From Silvanigrella paludirubra (GTDB lineage Bacteria > Bdellovibrionota_B > Oligoflexia > Silvanigrellales > Silvanigrellaceae), in contig NZ_WFLM01000001.1 in NCBI RefSeq assembly GCF_009208775.1, forward strand, positions 661,325 to 725,324: 64,000 bases of DNA. Reading direction: 5' to 3'. Below are positions 9,679-18,538 of the stretch, piece by piece (the stretch's first letter is position 1; each line of letters opens with the position of its first letter). The notes beneath the pieces are model-generated. The model was not told where the DNA came from. It was given only the letters and a program-made list of their open reading frames with translations, and searched no databases. The translations under genes were made by a program, and so were the position numbers.

Positions 9679-10830
9679 CTATTTGCTACTTTTACGGACA
9701 AATTCTTTAACTATGATGTTTCTCAAAATCTCACTTGTTCCGCCCCCAATTTCAATGAGTTTGGCATCTCGCATGAGACGTTCCACGGGAAACTCTCGGA
9801 TATATCCATAACCTCCAAGAACCTGAATAGCATCTAAGGCAACTTTTGTCGCCATCTCAGATGCAAAGACTTTTGCTGCAGCTGCTTCTTGATTTGCTCT
9901 TCTACCTTCTTCTATTACTTGAGCTGCTTCATAAATAAACGAACGTGCTGCTCGATAGCCAATATACATATTTGCTATTTTCTCACTAATAGCTTGAAAG
10001 TTGATAATATTTTCAGAAAATTGTTGACGCTCTTGAGCATATTTTAAGGAATGGTCCAAACAAGCACGAGCAATACCTAAGGACATGGCGCCCAGTCCAA
10101 CTCTTTCAATATCCAAGTTTTTCATCATATGTTTAACTGAAGTGCCTTCTTCCCCAACACGATTTTCAATAGGCACAATACAATCTTTAAAAACAAGCTC
10201 TCCTGTAGGACTCGCTCTCATACCCATTTTGGAAAGTTTTTTTCCTACTGAAAAACCAGGAAATCCTCTTTCCACAATAAATGTAGAAAGCGACATACGA
10301 TCTTCTCCTGTTCGTGCGTAAACTAAAAACACATCACCTACGGGACCGTTTGTAATAAACATTTTGGAGCCATTTAAAATATAATGATCGTCTTTTCTAA
10401 CTGCTTTTGTTTGTAAACCAATAGCATCGGAACCTGCTCCAGGCTCCGTCATTGCCATTCCGCCGACCATTTCACCTGAAATACAACTTGGCAAATAACG
10501 AACCAGTTGTTCTGGTGAGGCATTTTGTGCGAGGTTATGAACAAATAATAAGGAATGAGCAAGATAACTTAAACAAGTACCTGGACAGGCGTAACTTAAT
10601 TCTTCCATAACAGCTACAACAGATACAGCACCTAATTTAGCACCACCAAATTCTTCTGGACAGGTTAATCCCAAAATACCAAGTTCACCAAGTCGTCGAA
10701 ATATGCCAGGAGCGAGCCTTTCTTCCCGATCTAATTCATCTGCGTAAGGAGCAAGTTCTTTTGCAGCAAAAGCTCTTACTGTTTGAATGACTTCTCGAAT
10801 CTCTTGAGCGTTACTATGATAGCTTGTCAT
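9679..10830 (-). CDS. liuA: Isovaleryl-CoA dehydrogenase-type acyl-CoA dehydrogenase
   Basis: A 383-residue FAD acyl-CoA dehydrogenase: N-terminal helical domain, middle beta domain with MAMTEPGAGSDA and LNGSKMFITNG, and C-terminal helical domain with YAQERQQF and GGYGYIREFPVERLMRDAK. In most family members the catalytic Glu sits just before GTSE near the end; here this reads EIGGGTSEILRN (residues 362-367), with Gly. Instead Glu242 in LDIERVGLG occupies the position of the catalytic Glu of isovaleryl-CoA dehydrogenases. That substitution pattern, plus the adjacent carboxylase and hydratase, points to isovaleryl-CoA or a related branched/isoprenoid acyl-CoA as substrate. Last gene of the operon, 95 nt below the carboxylase alpha gene. 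Confidence 0.85.
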   Translation of the reverse strand: MTSYHSNAQEIREVIQTVRAFAAKELAPYADELDREERLAPGIFRRLGELGILGLTCPEEFGGAKLGAVSVVAVMEELSYACPGTCLSYLAHSLLFVHNLAQNASPEQLVRYLPSCISGEMVGGMAMTEPGAGSDAIGLQTKAVRKDDHYILNGSKMFITNGPVGDVFLVYARTGEDRMSLSTFIVERGFPGFSVGKKLSKMGMRASPTGELVFKDCIVPIENRVGEEGTSVKHMMKNLDIERVGLGAMSLGIARACLDHSLKYAQERQQFSENIINFQAISEKIANMYIGYRAARSFIYEAAQVIEEGRRANQEAAAAKVFASEMATKVALDAIQVLGGYGYIREFPVERLMRDAKLIEIGGGTSEILRNIIVKEFVRKSSK

Positions 10831-10925
10831 AATACTGTTTCCTTCAAAATAAATAACCGTTCACTAGCTGAATTGGTGGTTTTGTACTAGGCATACTTCA
10901 TAAATTTTACTTAAATTCATAATTG

Positions 10926-12953
10926 CTACTTTAATAAAGTTACCATAGCCATGATATCTAAGCCCGATAAAATTTGCCCCTGTTCTACAAAAACCTTTGT
11001 TACTTTGCCATTTCCTGCTGCTTTCACTTCTAGTTGCATTTTCATTGATTCTACAATGAAGAGAACTTGTCCTTTTAAAACATCCTGTCCCTCATTAATT
11101 AGAACCTCAAATACTTTACCTGCCATAGGAGCACGAACTTCGCCACTCTCAGATGAATTTTTATTATGAGTTCCTGCTTCATAAAAGGGGCATTTCAGCT
11201 TTAAATATTCTCCGAATAGATGAACATGAATTTCTTGCTGTGATAATCTAGAAGCATAAAATGGTATTCTAATATCATTTTGAAAAGAAGAACAGTTTAA
11301 ATTATAATTATATTTTTCAGAAAAGAATATATTTTGATCATTTAAATTTTTAAATGTTCTAATGATTGATTCCCCAGATACATAAAATTTATTTTTTTGG
11401 GAACTTTTCATAATTTCAAAATCATCAAACTCTTGGTTATCAATATGCGCTGTGACACGGGATAAAAAATTAGTTTGTCTATTAAATATAGAGTTGATTT
11501 TAGAATTTTGTGTTTCACCTTTTAATAATAAAGTTAGTTTTTCTCTAAATTTATTAGAATTAAAAATATTTATTAAATTTTGCGAAACTATATTTTTGTT
11601 TAAATCATTAATATTTTTAGCTATCCAATTTGTAGATTCTTCACCTAAAAGAAAATCTTGATGCCTAACAATAGATTGTAAAAAAGGGATATTTGTAGTG
11701 CATCCTAATATAACAAAATCTTCTAGAGCGGCAGACATTTTTTTTATTGCCAAAGCACGACTGGGAGCCGAAACAATCAGTTTTGCTATCATGGAATCAA
11801 AATTGGAATTGACGCGCGCTCCTTCAATAACCCCTGAGTCCACACGAATTCCTTCCCCTATAGGTTCTTTGTAAAAAATAATTTTACCAGGAGTGGGAAG
11901 AAAATCATGGCGAGGATCTTCCGCTAAAATACGTGCCTCTAAAGAAACACATTGAGGTTCGAGCAAGTGAAACTCATTCGGACTTGGAAATGAATTGGGC
12001 CAATTTCCTTCTGCAAGATCAAATTGAGCATGAACAAGATCGACACCATAAGCATTTTCTGTAACAGGATGTTCGACTTGAAGCCTTGTATTCATCTCTA
12101 AAAAATAAAAATGGCCTGCTTCATCTAATAGAAACTCTAGTGTTCCAGCACCTCTATATTTTGTATACTTAACTAACTCTAATGAGGCTCTCCCCATTTT
12201 TTCTCTAAGCTGTGGTGTAATTTGCGAAGAAGGTGCTTCTTCAATTACTTTTTGGTGACGCCGCTGCAAAGAACATTCTCTTTCCCCAAAAAAGACACCA
12301 CCACCTTTACCATCTCCAAAAACTTGAATTTCAATATGCCTTGGCGCAGTAAGATAACGCTCTACAAAAACAGTTCCATCATTAAATGATGCTTTAGCTT
12401 CTTCTGATGCTCTTTTAATAGCATTTGGAAGCTCTGTTACATTATCTACAATCCGCATACCGCGGCCACCACCGCCTCCACTTGCTTTTACTAAAAATGG
12501 AGAAAATATTTTTCGTTTATTTAATTCTTTGTCCCATTCTGATGTTGGAATTTCTTTTAAATCATGAGAAAGCAACGCGTTTAAGGTAGGAACAGAACAT
12601 TGATTTGCAACATGCTTTGCAGCTTCTTTACTCCCCATCATTTTCATATTTTCAGGAGTAGGTCCTACAAAAGTGATTCCCGCTCTTTCTATCAATTCTG
12701 CAAATTCAGAATTTTCTGAAAGAAATCCATACCCAGGATGAATAAAATGAGCACCCCACTCTTTTGATTTTTGAACAATTTCATTTGAATTTAAAAAACT
12801 TGTGACCAATAAAACAAAATCTGCTTCTTTACAAACTAAAGAATCGGAATCTTCTTGAGTAGAAATAACAGCAACAAAGTAACCGCGTTGTTTTGCCGCT
12901 TTTAAAATACGCCTTGAAATTTCTCCTCTATTAGCAATAACTAGTTTTTTCAT
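10926..12953 (-). CDS. liuD: Biotin-dependent acyl-CoA carboxylase alpha subunit (methylcrotonyl-CoA type)
   Basis: About 675 residues. A biotin carboxylase module occupies the N-terminal two thirds: KLVIANRGEISRRI, the Gly-rich ATP loop KASGGGGGRGMR, FGERECSLQRRHQKVIEE and FLEMNTRLQVEHPVTE. After a divergent, Asn/Lys-rich BT-like linker comes a C-terminal biotinyl domain with VESMKMQLEV, whose Lys should carry biotin. It transfers carboxylate from bicarbonate to biotin for the beta subunit encoded upstream (liuB). ATG 12953 overlaps the hydratase stop as ATGA, so translation is probably coupled; the six extra codons of an upstream start are less likely. Methylcrotonyl-CoA carboxylase is favoured, geranyl-CoA carboxylase is the alternative. 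Confidence 0.85.
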   Translation of the reverse strand: MKKLVIANRGEISRRILKAAKQRGYFVAVISTQEDSDSLVCKEADFVLLVTSFLNSNEIVQKSKEWGAHFIHPGYGFLSENSEFAELIERAGITFVGPTPENMKMMGSKEAAKHVANQCSVPTLNALLSHDLKEIPTSEWDKELNKRKIFSPFLVKASGGGGGRGMRIVDNVTELPNAIKRASEEAKASFNDGTVFVERYLTAPRHIEIQVFGDGKGGGVFFGERECSLQRRHQKVIEEAPSSQITPQLREKMGRASLELVKYTKYRGAGTLEFLLDEAGHFYFLEMNTRLQVEHPVTENAYGVDLVHAQFDLAEGNWPNSFPSPNEFHLLEPQCVSLEARILAEDPRHDFLPTPGKIIFYKEPIGEGIRVDSGVIEGARVNSNFDSMIAKLIVSAPSRALAIKKMSAALEDFVILGCTTNIPFLQSIVRHQDFLLGEESTNWIAKNINDLNKNIVSQNLINIFNSNKFREKLTLLLKGETQNSKINSIFNRQTNFLSRVTAHIDNQEFDDFEIMKSSQKNKFYVSGESIIRTFKNLNDQNIFFSEKYNYNLNCSSFQNDIRIPFYASRLSQQEIHVHLFGEYLKLKCPFYEAGTHNKNSSESGEVRAPMAGKVFEVLINEGQDVLKGQVLFIVESMKMQLEVKAAGNGKVTKVFVEQGQILSGLDIMAMVTLLK

Positions 12954-13771
12954 TTTGTTATTCCATTGCACCAGTAAGGGGAATTTTTTTCAAAAAAAGC
13001 AAGAATCCCGGCTTTTCCTTCGTTACTTGAACGTGCTTCTGCTATTTGTTTTACAGTAAAATCAAATTGAGATTTATTTGGAAATGGAGAAGCATTTATA
13101 ATAAGTTCTTTTGTTCTTCTTGCTGCATTTGGTCCAGCTAACAAAAAACTATTTATTAATGTATTTAATTCTGTTTTTAAATTCTCATGATCTGCTATTT
13201 TATTCACTAAACCAGAAATGAGACATTCTTTTCCTGTTAATTTTTTTCCATTTAATAAAAAAGAAGAAGCATGAGCTACTCCAATTTTTCTAATGATATA
13301 TGGGCTAATAACACCAGGAACTATGCCTAATAAAACTTCGCTTGTCGCAAATATAGCGTTTTCTTCTGCAAGGGTAAAATCGGAACAAGCAACTAAACCG
13401 AACCCGCCGCCTATGGCTGCTCCTTGAACCAGACTAATTACAGGACAGGGAAAAGAAGCTAATTTATAAAACATTTGTCCTAAATTAGTCGCGTCTTCCT
13501 TATTTTGTTCTAGATTTCTTAATGACTGATCTTTCATATAATTAAGATCAGCTCCTGCACAAAAAACCTTCCCTTCCCCTTCTAAAATAAGTAAACGCAT
13601 TTCATTTACATTTTCAATTTTACTTAGTTCAGATAACATTGTAGAAATTTCTTTAATCATAGATTCATTAAAAGCATTTCTAATATCGGAACGGGTTAAA
13701 ATAAGTTTTTTTACACCATGATCTAAACTTTCTACACGAATACATTTTCCTGAATAATAAATATTATTCAT
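12950..13771 (-). CDS. liuC: Enoyl-CoA hydratase family protein (methylglutaconyl-CoA hydratase-like)
   Basis: About 273 residues, crotonase fold. Conserved segments: RNAFNESMIKEI, GEGKVFCAGADLNYMKD (oxyanion-hole glycine region), PVISLVQGAAIGGGFGLVACSDF and EVLLGIVPGVISPYIIRKIG, the last holding the region where the catalytic Glu normally sits. In the leucine pathway it would hydrate 3-methylglutaconyl-CoA to HMG-CoA. ATG 13771 has AAGGAA 8 nt upstream and overlaps the stop of the AtuA-like gene as ATGA; the longer start at 13804 adds a Cys-rich MCWGTCKKECT tail without homology to the fold. No HMG-CoA lyase is in the window, so the final step is encoded elsewhere or the substrate differs. 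Confidence 0.82.
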   Translation of the reverse strand: MNNIYYSGKCIRVESLDHGVKKLILTRSDIRNAFNESMIKEISTMLSELSKIENVNEMRLLILEGEGKVFCAGADLNYMKDQSLRNLEQNKEDATNLGQMFYKLASFPCPVISLVQGAAIGGGFGLVACSDFTLAEENAIFATSEVLLGIVPGVISPYIIRKIGVAHASSFLLNGKKLTGKECLISGLVNKIADHENLKTELNTLINSFLLAGPNAARRTKELIINASPFPNKSQFDFTVKQIAEARSSNEGKAGILAFFEKNSPYWCNGITK

Positions 13772-15672
13772 AGTGCATTCCTTCTTACAAGTTCCCCAGC
13801 ACATGCTTTATTTTCAGGGATTATAGTTGCAAGTAATGTTTCTGGAATATCAACTTCACAGCGCAATAAAGCTTGACTAAATGTTTTGCCTTGGGCATCA
13901 ATTTGCAAACTCATTGTACCACCACCACCTAAAGATTCTTCTAATAAAAAGTTAATTGCCCATAAATTTGGAACCAGATATCTATGAACGTTACCTTTGC
14001 AAAGACTATGAAACCAGTCATTCACTTTTTCAGAAGTAATATTTTCTCTTAACCAAACGTAACACTCTGGACTTCTTCCAATCAAACCAATATTAACGGT
14101 ATCCCCTTTATCACCACTGCGTGCGTGGGCAATTTCCATGAGACAAACTCTGATGGGCCTTGAGGTAGACATCGTACTTATTAAACTTGGATTCCATGGA
14201 TCAATTGGTGGATGATCTATCTCTGCTGTTCCTTTAGTAATAGGCCATTGCAATTGAAGTTTCTCATATGTTGTCTTAAAATTTTCTTCACCTTTTTTTT
14301 GTTCATAAACTCGGATATTAGGTAAAGAATATTCTTGAGGCATAAGCGCTGGCCAATAACTAACCACATCGGAAATCATAGGAGCACCGCCTGTAACGGC
14401 AACACCAGCAGGACCACTTAAAATCATACTAGGTAACAATTTTCTAAACACATTCAATTTATCTTTGTTGCTATCTCGAACAGTTAATTTAAGAAGAATT
14501 TCAATAGCATCATGTTTTTTAAGCATTCCTTTATGAGTACTATCATCACCAACATATTCTGTATTTTTAAATTGAACAGTTGAAGAAAAACCTGCTTTTA
14601 TTAATTCGCTTTCTAAACGAATCCAAAATACTTTTGCAAACATTTCTGCTTTTGCACGAACATCAGGCCCCGAAATAATTAAAGTACCAGAACATTTACA
14701 ACCATCTTCATATGCAATGCTTACTTTTAAAAGATCGGTTGGTTTTCTTCCTATTATTCCAGAAACTTTTACTCTTTCTGGTGAACTTGGTGTTATTTGA
14801 ATTGAAGAAAAATCAGCAATGACATCAGGAGTAATATAACTTTGAGGTGTTCCCATTTCATAAAGTAACTGTTCACGAACGGTTTGGCAGCTAATGTAAC
14901 CACCTGTATTAGGATGTTTAGTTACGTAAAAAGAACCATCTTCGTAGCATTCAACAATAGGAAATCCAATATCAATAAAACTTGGTACTTTTTGCCAATC
15001 TGTAAAATTACCACCCGAAGCTTGTGCACCACATTCAATTATATGTCCTGCAACAATTCCATGGGCTAATTTATCATATTCATCTATTTTCCATTTAAAT
15101 TCATACATCATGGCTGCAAGAGTAATTCCTGTATCAGTTACTCGCCCACATAAAACAATATCAGGTTCATTTTTTAAAGCTTCTGCTACAGGTAACGCAC
15201 CAAAATAAGCGTTTGCACATAGTACTTTGTCTGCATAACTTGCAAAATTTTCTCCTGTTTCCATATTTTTAAAATCAACGCCATTATTTCTTAAATTTGG
15301 TATTGCATTTAATATGTCATCACCATCAATAACAGCGACTTTTAAATGTAGATTTTTTTTCCTTGCAAGAGTGAATAAAGCTTCGGCACATGAACGAGGA
15401 TTTACACCTCCCGCATTTGTGATGATCTTTATTTTACGTTTAAGACATTCTTCAATGATAGGATCTAATGCAGAAATAAAATCTCGAGCATAACCTGCTT
15501 GAGGATCTTTTGCTCTTTGTTTTTGAAGAATACTCATTGTTACTTCTGCTAAAAAATCTATAGAAATATAATCTAGTTTCATTTCTCCATAAATTTGTCT
15601 TCGTAATGCATAAGGATCATCGCCCCAATATCCACCAGCATTTGCAATTCGAATAAACTCTTTTTTTGACAT
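13768..15672 (-). CDS. AtuA-like acyclic terpene utilisation family protein (DUF1446)
   Basis: About 634 residues. The N-terminal DUF1446 part has IRIANAGGYWGDDPYALR, IKIITNAGGVNPRSCA, VLCGRVTDTGITLAAMMYEF and YISCQTVREQLLYEMG. A separate C-terminal ferredoxin-fold-like domain begins around residue 520 with AHARSGDKGDTVNIGLIGR and ends near LGGGGTMSLQID. AtuA is named from the Pseudomonas citronellol/geranylate cluster, but its reaction is not established. It sits between carboxylase beta (26 nt) and hydratase (4-nt overlap), so it should take part in the same branched acyl-CoA route. ATG 15672 with GGAGA 7 nt upstream is preferred over TTG 15678. Confidence 0.82.
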   Translation of the reverse strand: MSKKEFIRIANAGGYWGDDPYALRRQIYGEMKLDYISIDFLAEVTMSILQKQRAKDPQAGYARDFISALDPIIEECLKRKIKIITNAGGVNPRSCAEALFTLARKKNLHLKVAVIDGDDILNAIPNLRNNGVDFKNMETGENFASYADKVLCANAYFGALPVAEALKNEPDIVLCGRVTDTGITLAAMMYEFKWKIDEYDKLAHGIVAGHIIECGAQASGGNFTDWQKVPSFIDIGFPIVECYEDGSFYVTKHPNTGGYISCQTVREQLLYEMGTPQSYITPDVIADFSSIQITPSSPERVKVSGIIGRKPTDLLKVSIAYEDGCKCSGTLIISGPDVRAKAEMFAKVFWIRLESELIKAGFSSTVQFKNTEYVGDDSTHKGMLKKHDAIEILLKLTVRDSNKDKLNVFRKLLPSMILSGPAGVAVTGGAPMISDVVSYWPALMPQEYSLPNIRVYEQKKGEENFKTTYEKLQLQWPITKGTAEIDHPPIDPWNPSLISTMSTSRPIRVCLMEIAHARSGDKGDTVNIGLIGRSPECYVWLRENITSEKVNDWFHSLCKGNVHRYLVPNLWAINFLLEESLGGGGTMSLQIDAQGKTFSQALLRCEVDIPETLLATIIPENKACAGELVRRNAL

Positions 15673-15698
15673 AAACAATTCTCCAGAAATGAAAAAAT

Positions 15699-17306
15699 TT
15701 ACATTCTAAAAATACCGGTATTGGTTTCTTCTATAGGAGTATTTAAGGTAACAGCTAAACTTGATGCAATAACAGCACGTGTATTACACATTTCAATTAC
15801 ACCATCATCCCAAAGCCGTGCTGATGCATAATAAGGATGGCCTTCTTTTTCGTATTTTTGACGGATAGGCGCAGCAATTTCTTCAACTTGAGAGTTTGTT
15901 AATTCTTTATTTTCGCGAGCAAGTTGATCTTTTTTTACGGTGACCATAACTTGAGATGCTTGTTCACCACCCATTACTGAAATTCGACTAGACGGCCATG
16001 TCCATAAAAAACGTGGAGAATAGGCTCTGCCACACATTCCATAATTTCCAGCTCCATAGGAGCCGCCTAATAATAAAGTAATTTTTGGTACTTTAGCAGT
16101 CGCAACAGCATGAACCATTTTCGCACCATCTTTTGCAATGCCAGAGCGTTCATATTGAGAACCAACCATAAAACCTGTAATATTTTGCAAAAATACCAAT
16201 GGAATTTTTTCTTTTGTGCATAACTCAATAAAATGAGTTACTTTAAGAGCACTTTCGCTAAATAAAACTCCATTATTTGCAATAATACCACAGGGAATTC
16301 CTTCAATATTTGCAAACCCTGTAACAATTGTAGGAGCATATCTTTCTTTAAATTCGAAAAAACGGCTTCCATCAACTAAACGAGCAATGACTTCTTTAAT
16401 ATCAATTTGTCTACGTAAATCTTTAGGCCAAATCCCTAAAATTTCATCAGGATCATACAAGGGACTTTCAAATGATTTTATTTTTAAATCAGCTTGTTTT
16501 CTATTGCCTAAATTTTCAATTATATTTTTTAAAATAAAAATAGCGTGAGAATCATTTTCAGCAAAATGATCTGCCACGCCGCTCATTTCCGTATGAACTT
16601 TAGCACCGCCTAAAAATTCTGCAGTGACATCTTCTCCAGTGGCTGCTTTTACTAGAGGAGGTCCGCCTAAAAATATTGTTCCTGTTTTATTAACAATGAT
16701 TGTTTGATCACTCATTGCTGGAACGTATGCACCGCCAGCTGTACAAGAACCCATAACAACAGCAATTTGCGGAATACCTTGAGCACTCATCATAGCTTGA
16801 TTATAAAAAATACGGCCAAAGTGTTCTTTATCAGGAAAAACTTCTGCTTGCATGGGAAGAAAAGCTCCCCCGCTATCCACTAAATATATGCAGGGTAACT
16901 TATTTTCTAATGCAATTTCCTGTGCGCGAAGGTGTTTCTTTACCGTTAAAGGATAATATGTTCCACCTTTCACAGTGGCATCATTTCCTATAATCATAGA
17001 CATTCTTCCAGAGACTTGTGCAATTCCTGCAACAACTCCTGCACTTGGAACATTATCATCATAGACTTCATGTGCGGCAAGCATGCCAACTTCAAGAAAG
17101 GGAGATCCAGGGTCACATATATTTTTAATTCGATCTCTTACAAACATTTTCGATTGGCTTTGATGACGTTCTCTGGCTTTTTCTCCCCCACCCAATCGGA
17201 TCGATTCTTGTAATTTATTTAATTTTGAACAAATGTCTTTATTGTGAATATAATTTTGTTTATAATCTTCTGATAATAATGAAATCTGGCTTTTAATAAA
17301 AGTCAT
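15699..17306 (-). CDS. liuB: Acyl-CoA carboxylase beta subunit (methylcrotonyl-CoA type carboxyltransferase)
   Basis: A 535-residue carboxyltransferase with both crotonase-like halves. N-half: [46 protein letters not shown], and [19 protein letters not shown], the region of the oxyanion Gly pair. C-half: [35 protein letters not shown] and [19 protein letters not shown]. The length and the [16 protein letters not shown] segment match methylcrotonyl-CoA carboxylase beta; geranyl-CoA carboxylase is a close relative and cannot be excluded, more so because an AtuA-like gene follows. AAGGAAA lies 5 nt before the ATG. It is 55 nt below pdxJ, so it may share that promoter. Confidence 0.85.
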   Translation of the reverse strand: MTFIKSQISLLSEDYKQNYIHNKDICSKLNKLQESIRLGGGEKARERHQSQSKMFVRDRIKNICDPGSPFLEVGMLAAHEVYDDNVPSAGVVAGIAQVSGRMSMIIGNDATVKGGTYYPLTVKKHLRAQEIALENKLPCIYLVDSGGAFLPMQAEVFPDKEHFGRIFYNQAMMSAQGIPQIAVVMGSCTAGGAYVPAMSDQTIIVNKTGTIFLGGPPLVKAATGEDVTAEFLGGAKVHTEMSGVADHFAENDSHAIFILKNIIENLGNRKQADLKIKSFESPLYDPDEILGIWPKDLRRQIDIKEVIARLVDGSRFFEFKERYAPTIVTGFANIEGIPCGIIANNGVLFSESALKVTHFIELCTKEKIPLVFLQNITGFMVGSQYERSGIAKDGAKMVHAVATAKVPKITLLLGGSYGAGNYGMCGRAYSPRFLWTWPSSRISVMGGEQASQVMVTVKKDQLARENKELTNSQVEEIAAPIRQKYEKEGHPYYASARLWDDGVIEMCNTRAVIASSLAVTLNTPIEETNTGIFRM

Positions 17307-17361
17307 TGTGTTTCCTTATTCATTTCTATAAGAAATTTACTTCTTGAGAATATTTTCGAAG

Positions 17362-18072
17362 TTAAGATACAATTGCTTTCATTTCTTGTACAGCTCTCTC
17401 TAATCCGACAAGCACCGCATATGAAATAATGCTATGGCCTATGTTAAGGTCACACATACCTTCTATTTTAGCGATTCTTTTGGCATTACGATAATGTAAC
17501 CCATGACCAGAATGCACAATGAGATCAAACTTATGTGCTTGTTTTGTTGCTTTACAAATTCTTTCAAATTCTTCATCAGCTAAATTTCCATCCTGTTCAG
17601 CATAACGTCCTGTGTGAAGCTCAACCATTTTTGCACCAATTTTCATTGATAGTTCAATATCCTCTAAATTCGGTTCGACGAATAAACTTACAGGGATTCC
17701 ATTATCTTGCAAAATTTTTGTGGTGTTTTTCAAAGAATCGAAACCTTGATTTAAATTTAGCCCACCTTCCGTAGTACGTTCTTCTCTTTTTTCTGGAACA
17801 AGAGTTACCATATTTGGGCGAATCGTAAGAGCAAAATCTATCATTTCTTTTGTATTGCCAATTTCTAAGTTTAAAGGAATTTGAAGAATTTGCTTTAAAA
17901 GTTTTACGTCTCTATCTTGGATATGTCTTCTATCTTCTCTTAAATGAACTGTAATTTGATCAGCACCTGCATTTTGAACCAATATAGCAGCATCAATAGG
18001 ATCAGGATATTTCGTACCCCGTTGTTGGCGCAACGTCGCTACATGATCAATATTTACTCCTAGTGTAGCCAT
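17362..18072 (-). CDS. pdxJ: Pyridoxine 5'-phosphate synthase
   Basis: A 236-residue TIM-barrel enzyme that condenses 3-amino-2-oxopropyl phosphate with 1-deoxyxylulose 5-phosphate to give pyridoxine 5'-phosphate. It starts with the diagnostic GVNIDHVATLRQQRGTKYPDP, followed by HLREDRRHIQDRDV, LNLEIGNTKEM, PEKREERTTEGGLN, VSLFVEPNLEDIE, VELHTGRYAE, IVHSGHGLHYRN and LNIGHSIISYAV. Phosphate and catalytic residues (Glu of LEIGNT, His of TVHLREDRRH, Lys/Arg of PEKREE) are intact. A strong AAGGGGAA ribosome site precedes the ATG. It stands at the head of the branched acyl-CoA operon, functionally unrelated to it. Confidence 0.95.
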   Translation of the reverse strand: MATLGVNIDHVATLRQQRGTKYPDPIDAAILVQNAGADQITVHLREDRRHIQDRDVKLLKQILQIPLNLEIGNTKEMIDFALTIRPNMVTLVPEKREERTTEGGLNLNQGFDSLKNTTKILQDNGIPVSLFVEPNLEDIELSMKIGAKMVELHTGRYAEQDGNLADEEFERICKATKQAHKFDLIVHSGHGLHYRNAKRIAKIEGMCDLNIGHSIISYAVLVGLERAVQEMKAIVS

Positions 18073-18538
18073 AAAAGATTCCCCTTCCCATTTAGAAACG
18101 TTAAAAAAAAACAGACTATAAATTATTACACTTAAAAAGGATATTCATGCAAATTAGACAGCCCTAAAAACAAGCAAAATGTGTATTATTTATTTATATC
18201 AATAATTACAAAATCAACTTAATGTAACAGGCTATTTAAAAACAAATAGGAATATTTAAATTTATAAGATCAATATGATTTTAATTTTAATAAAATAAAA
18301 CGAAGTTCAAAAAACAAACATTTATTTATTTTTTAAAATAGGATAAGTTACTGAAAGTAAAACAAAGTTTGCGATTCTCATTTTTTTGTTTATTTGATGT
18401 TAACCATTGTGATAGGGAAGTTCTCAAGGCATAAATAAGAGGGCCTTTGTTTGGTAAGGAAGTCTTTGCTATAAAACCAGACATTGGGGATTTTTTTATT
18501 TTCCTTTTTTATTTTTTATAATTGAACGCAAGGATCAC
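18073..18538. other. Intergenic region between divergent pdxJ and smc
   Basis: About 466 nt, mostly very AT-rich, with no credible ORF on either strand. The last 140 nt are less AT-biased (GAGGGCC, GACATTGGGG segments) and contain a candidate smc promoter at 18407-18435 and a poly-T run near 18490. A leader RNA or small RNA in 18411-18500 is possible, but no conserved structure is recognisable. Confidence 0.5.
18407..18435 (+). promoter_or_regulatory. Candidate sigma70 promoter for smc
   Basis: TTGTGA at 18407-18412 and CATAAA at 18430-18435 are separated by exactly 17 nt; each hexamer matches consensus at four of six bases. It would give an untranslated leader of about 95 nt. Prediction only. 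Confidence 0.4.
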
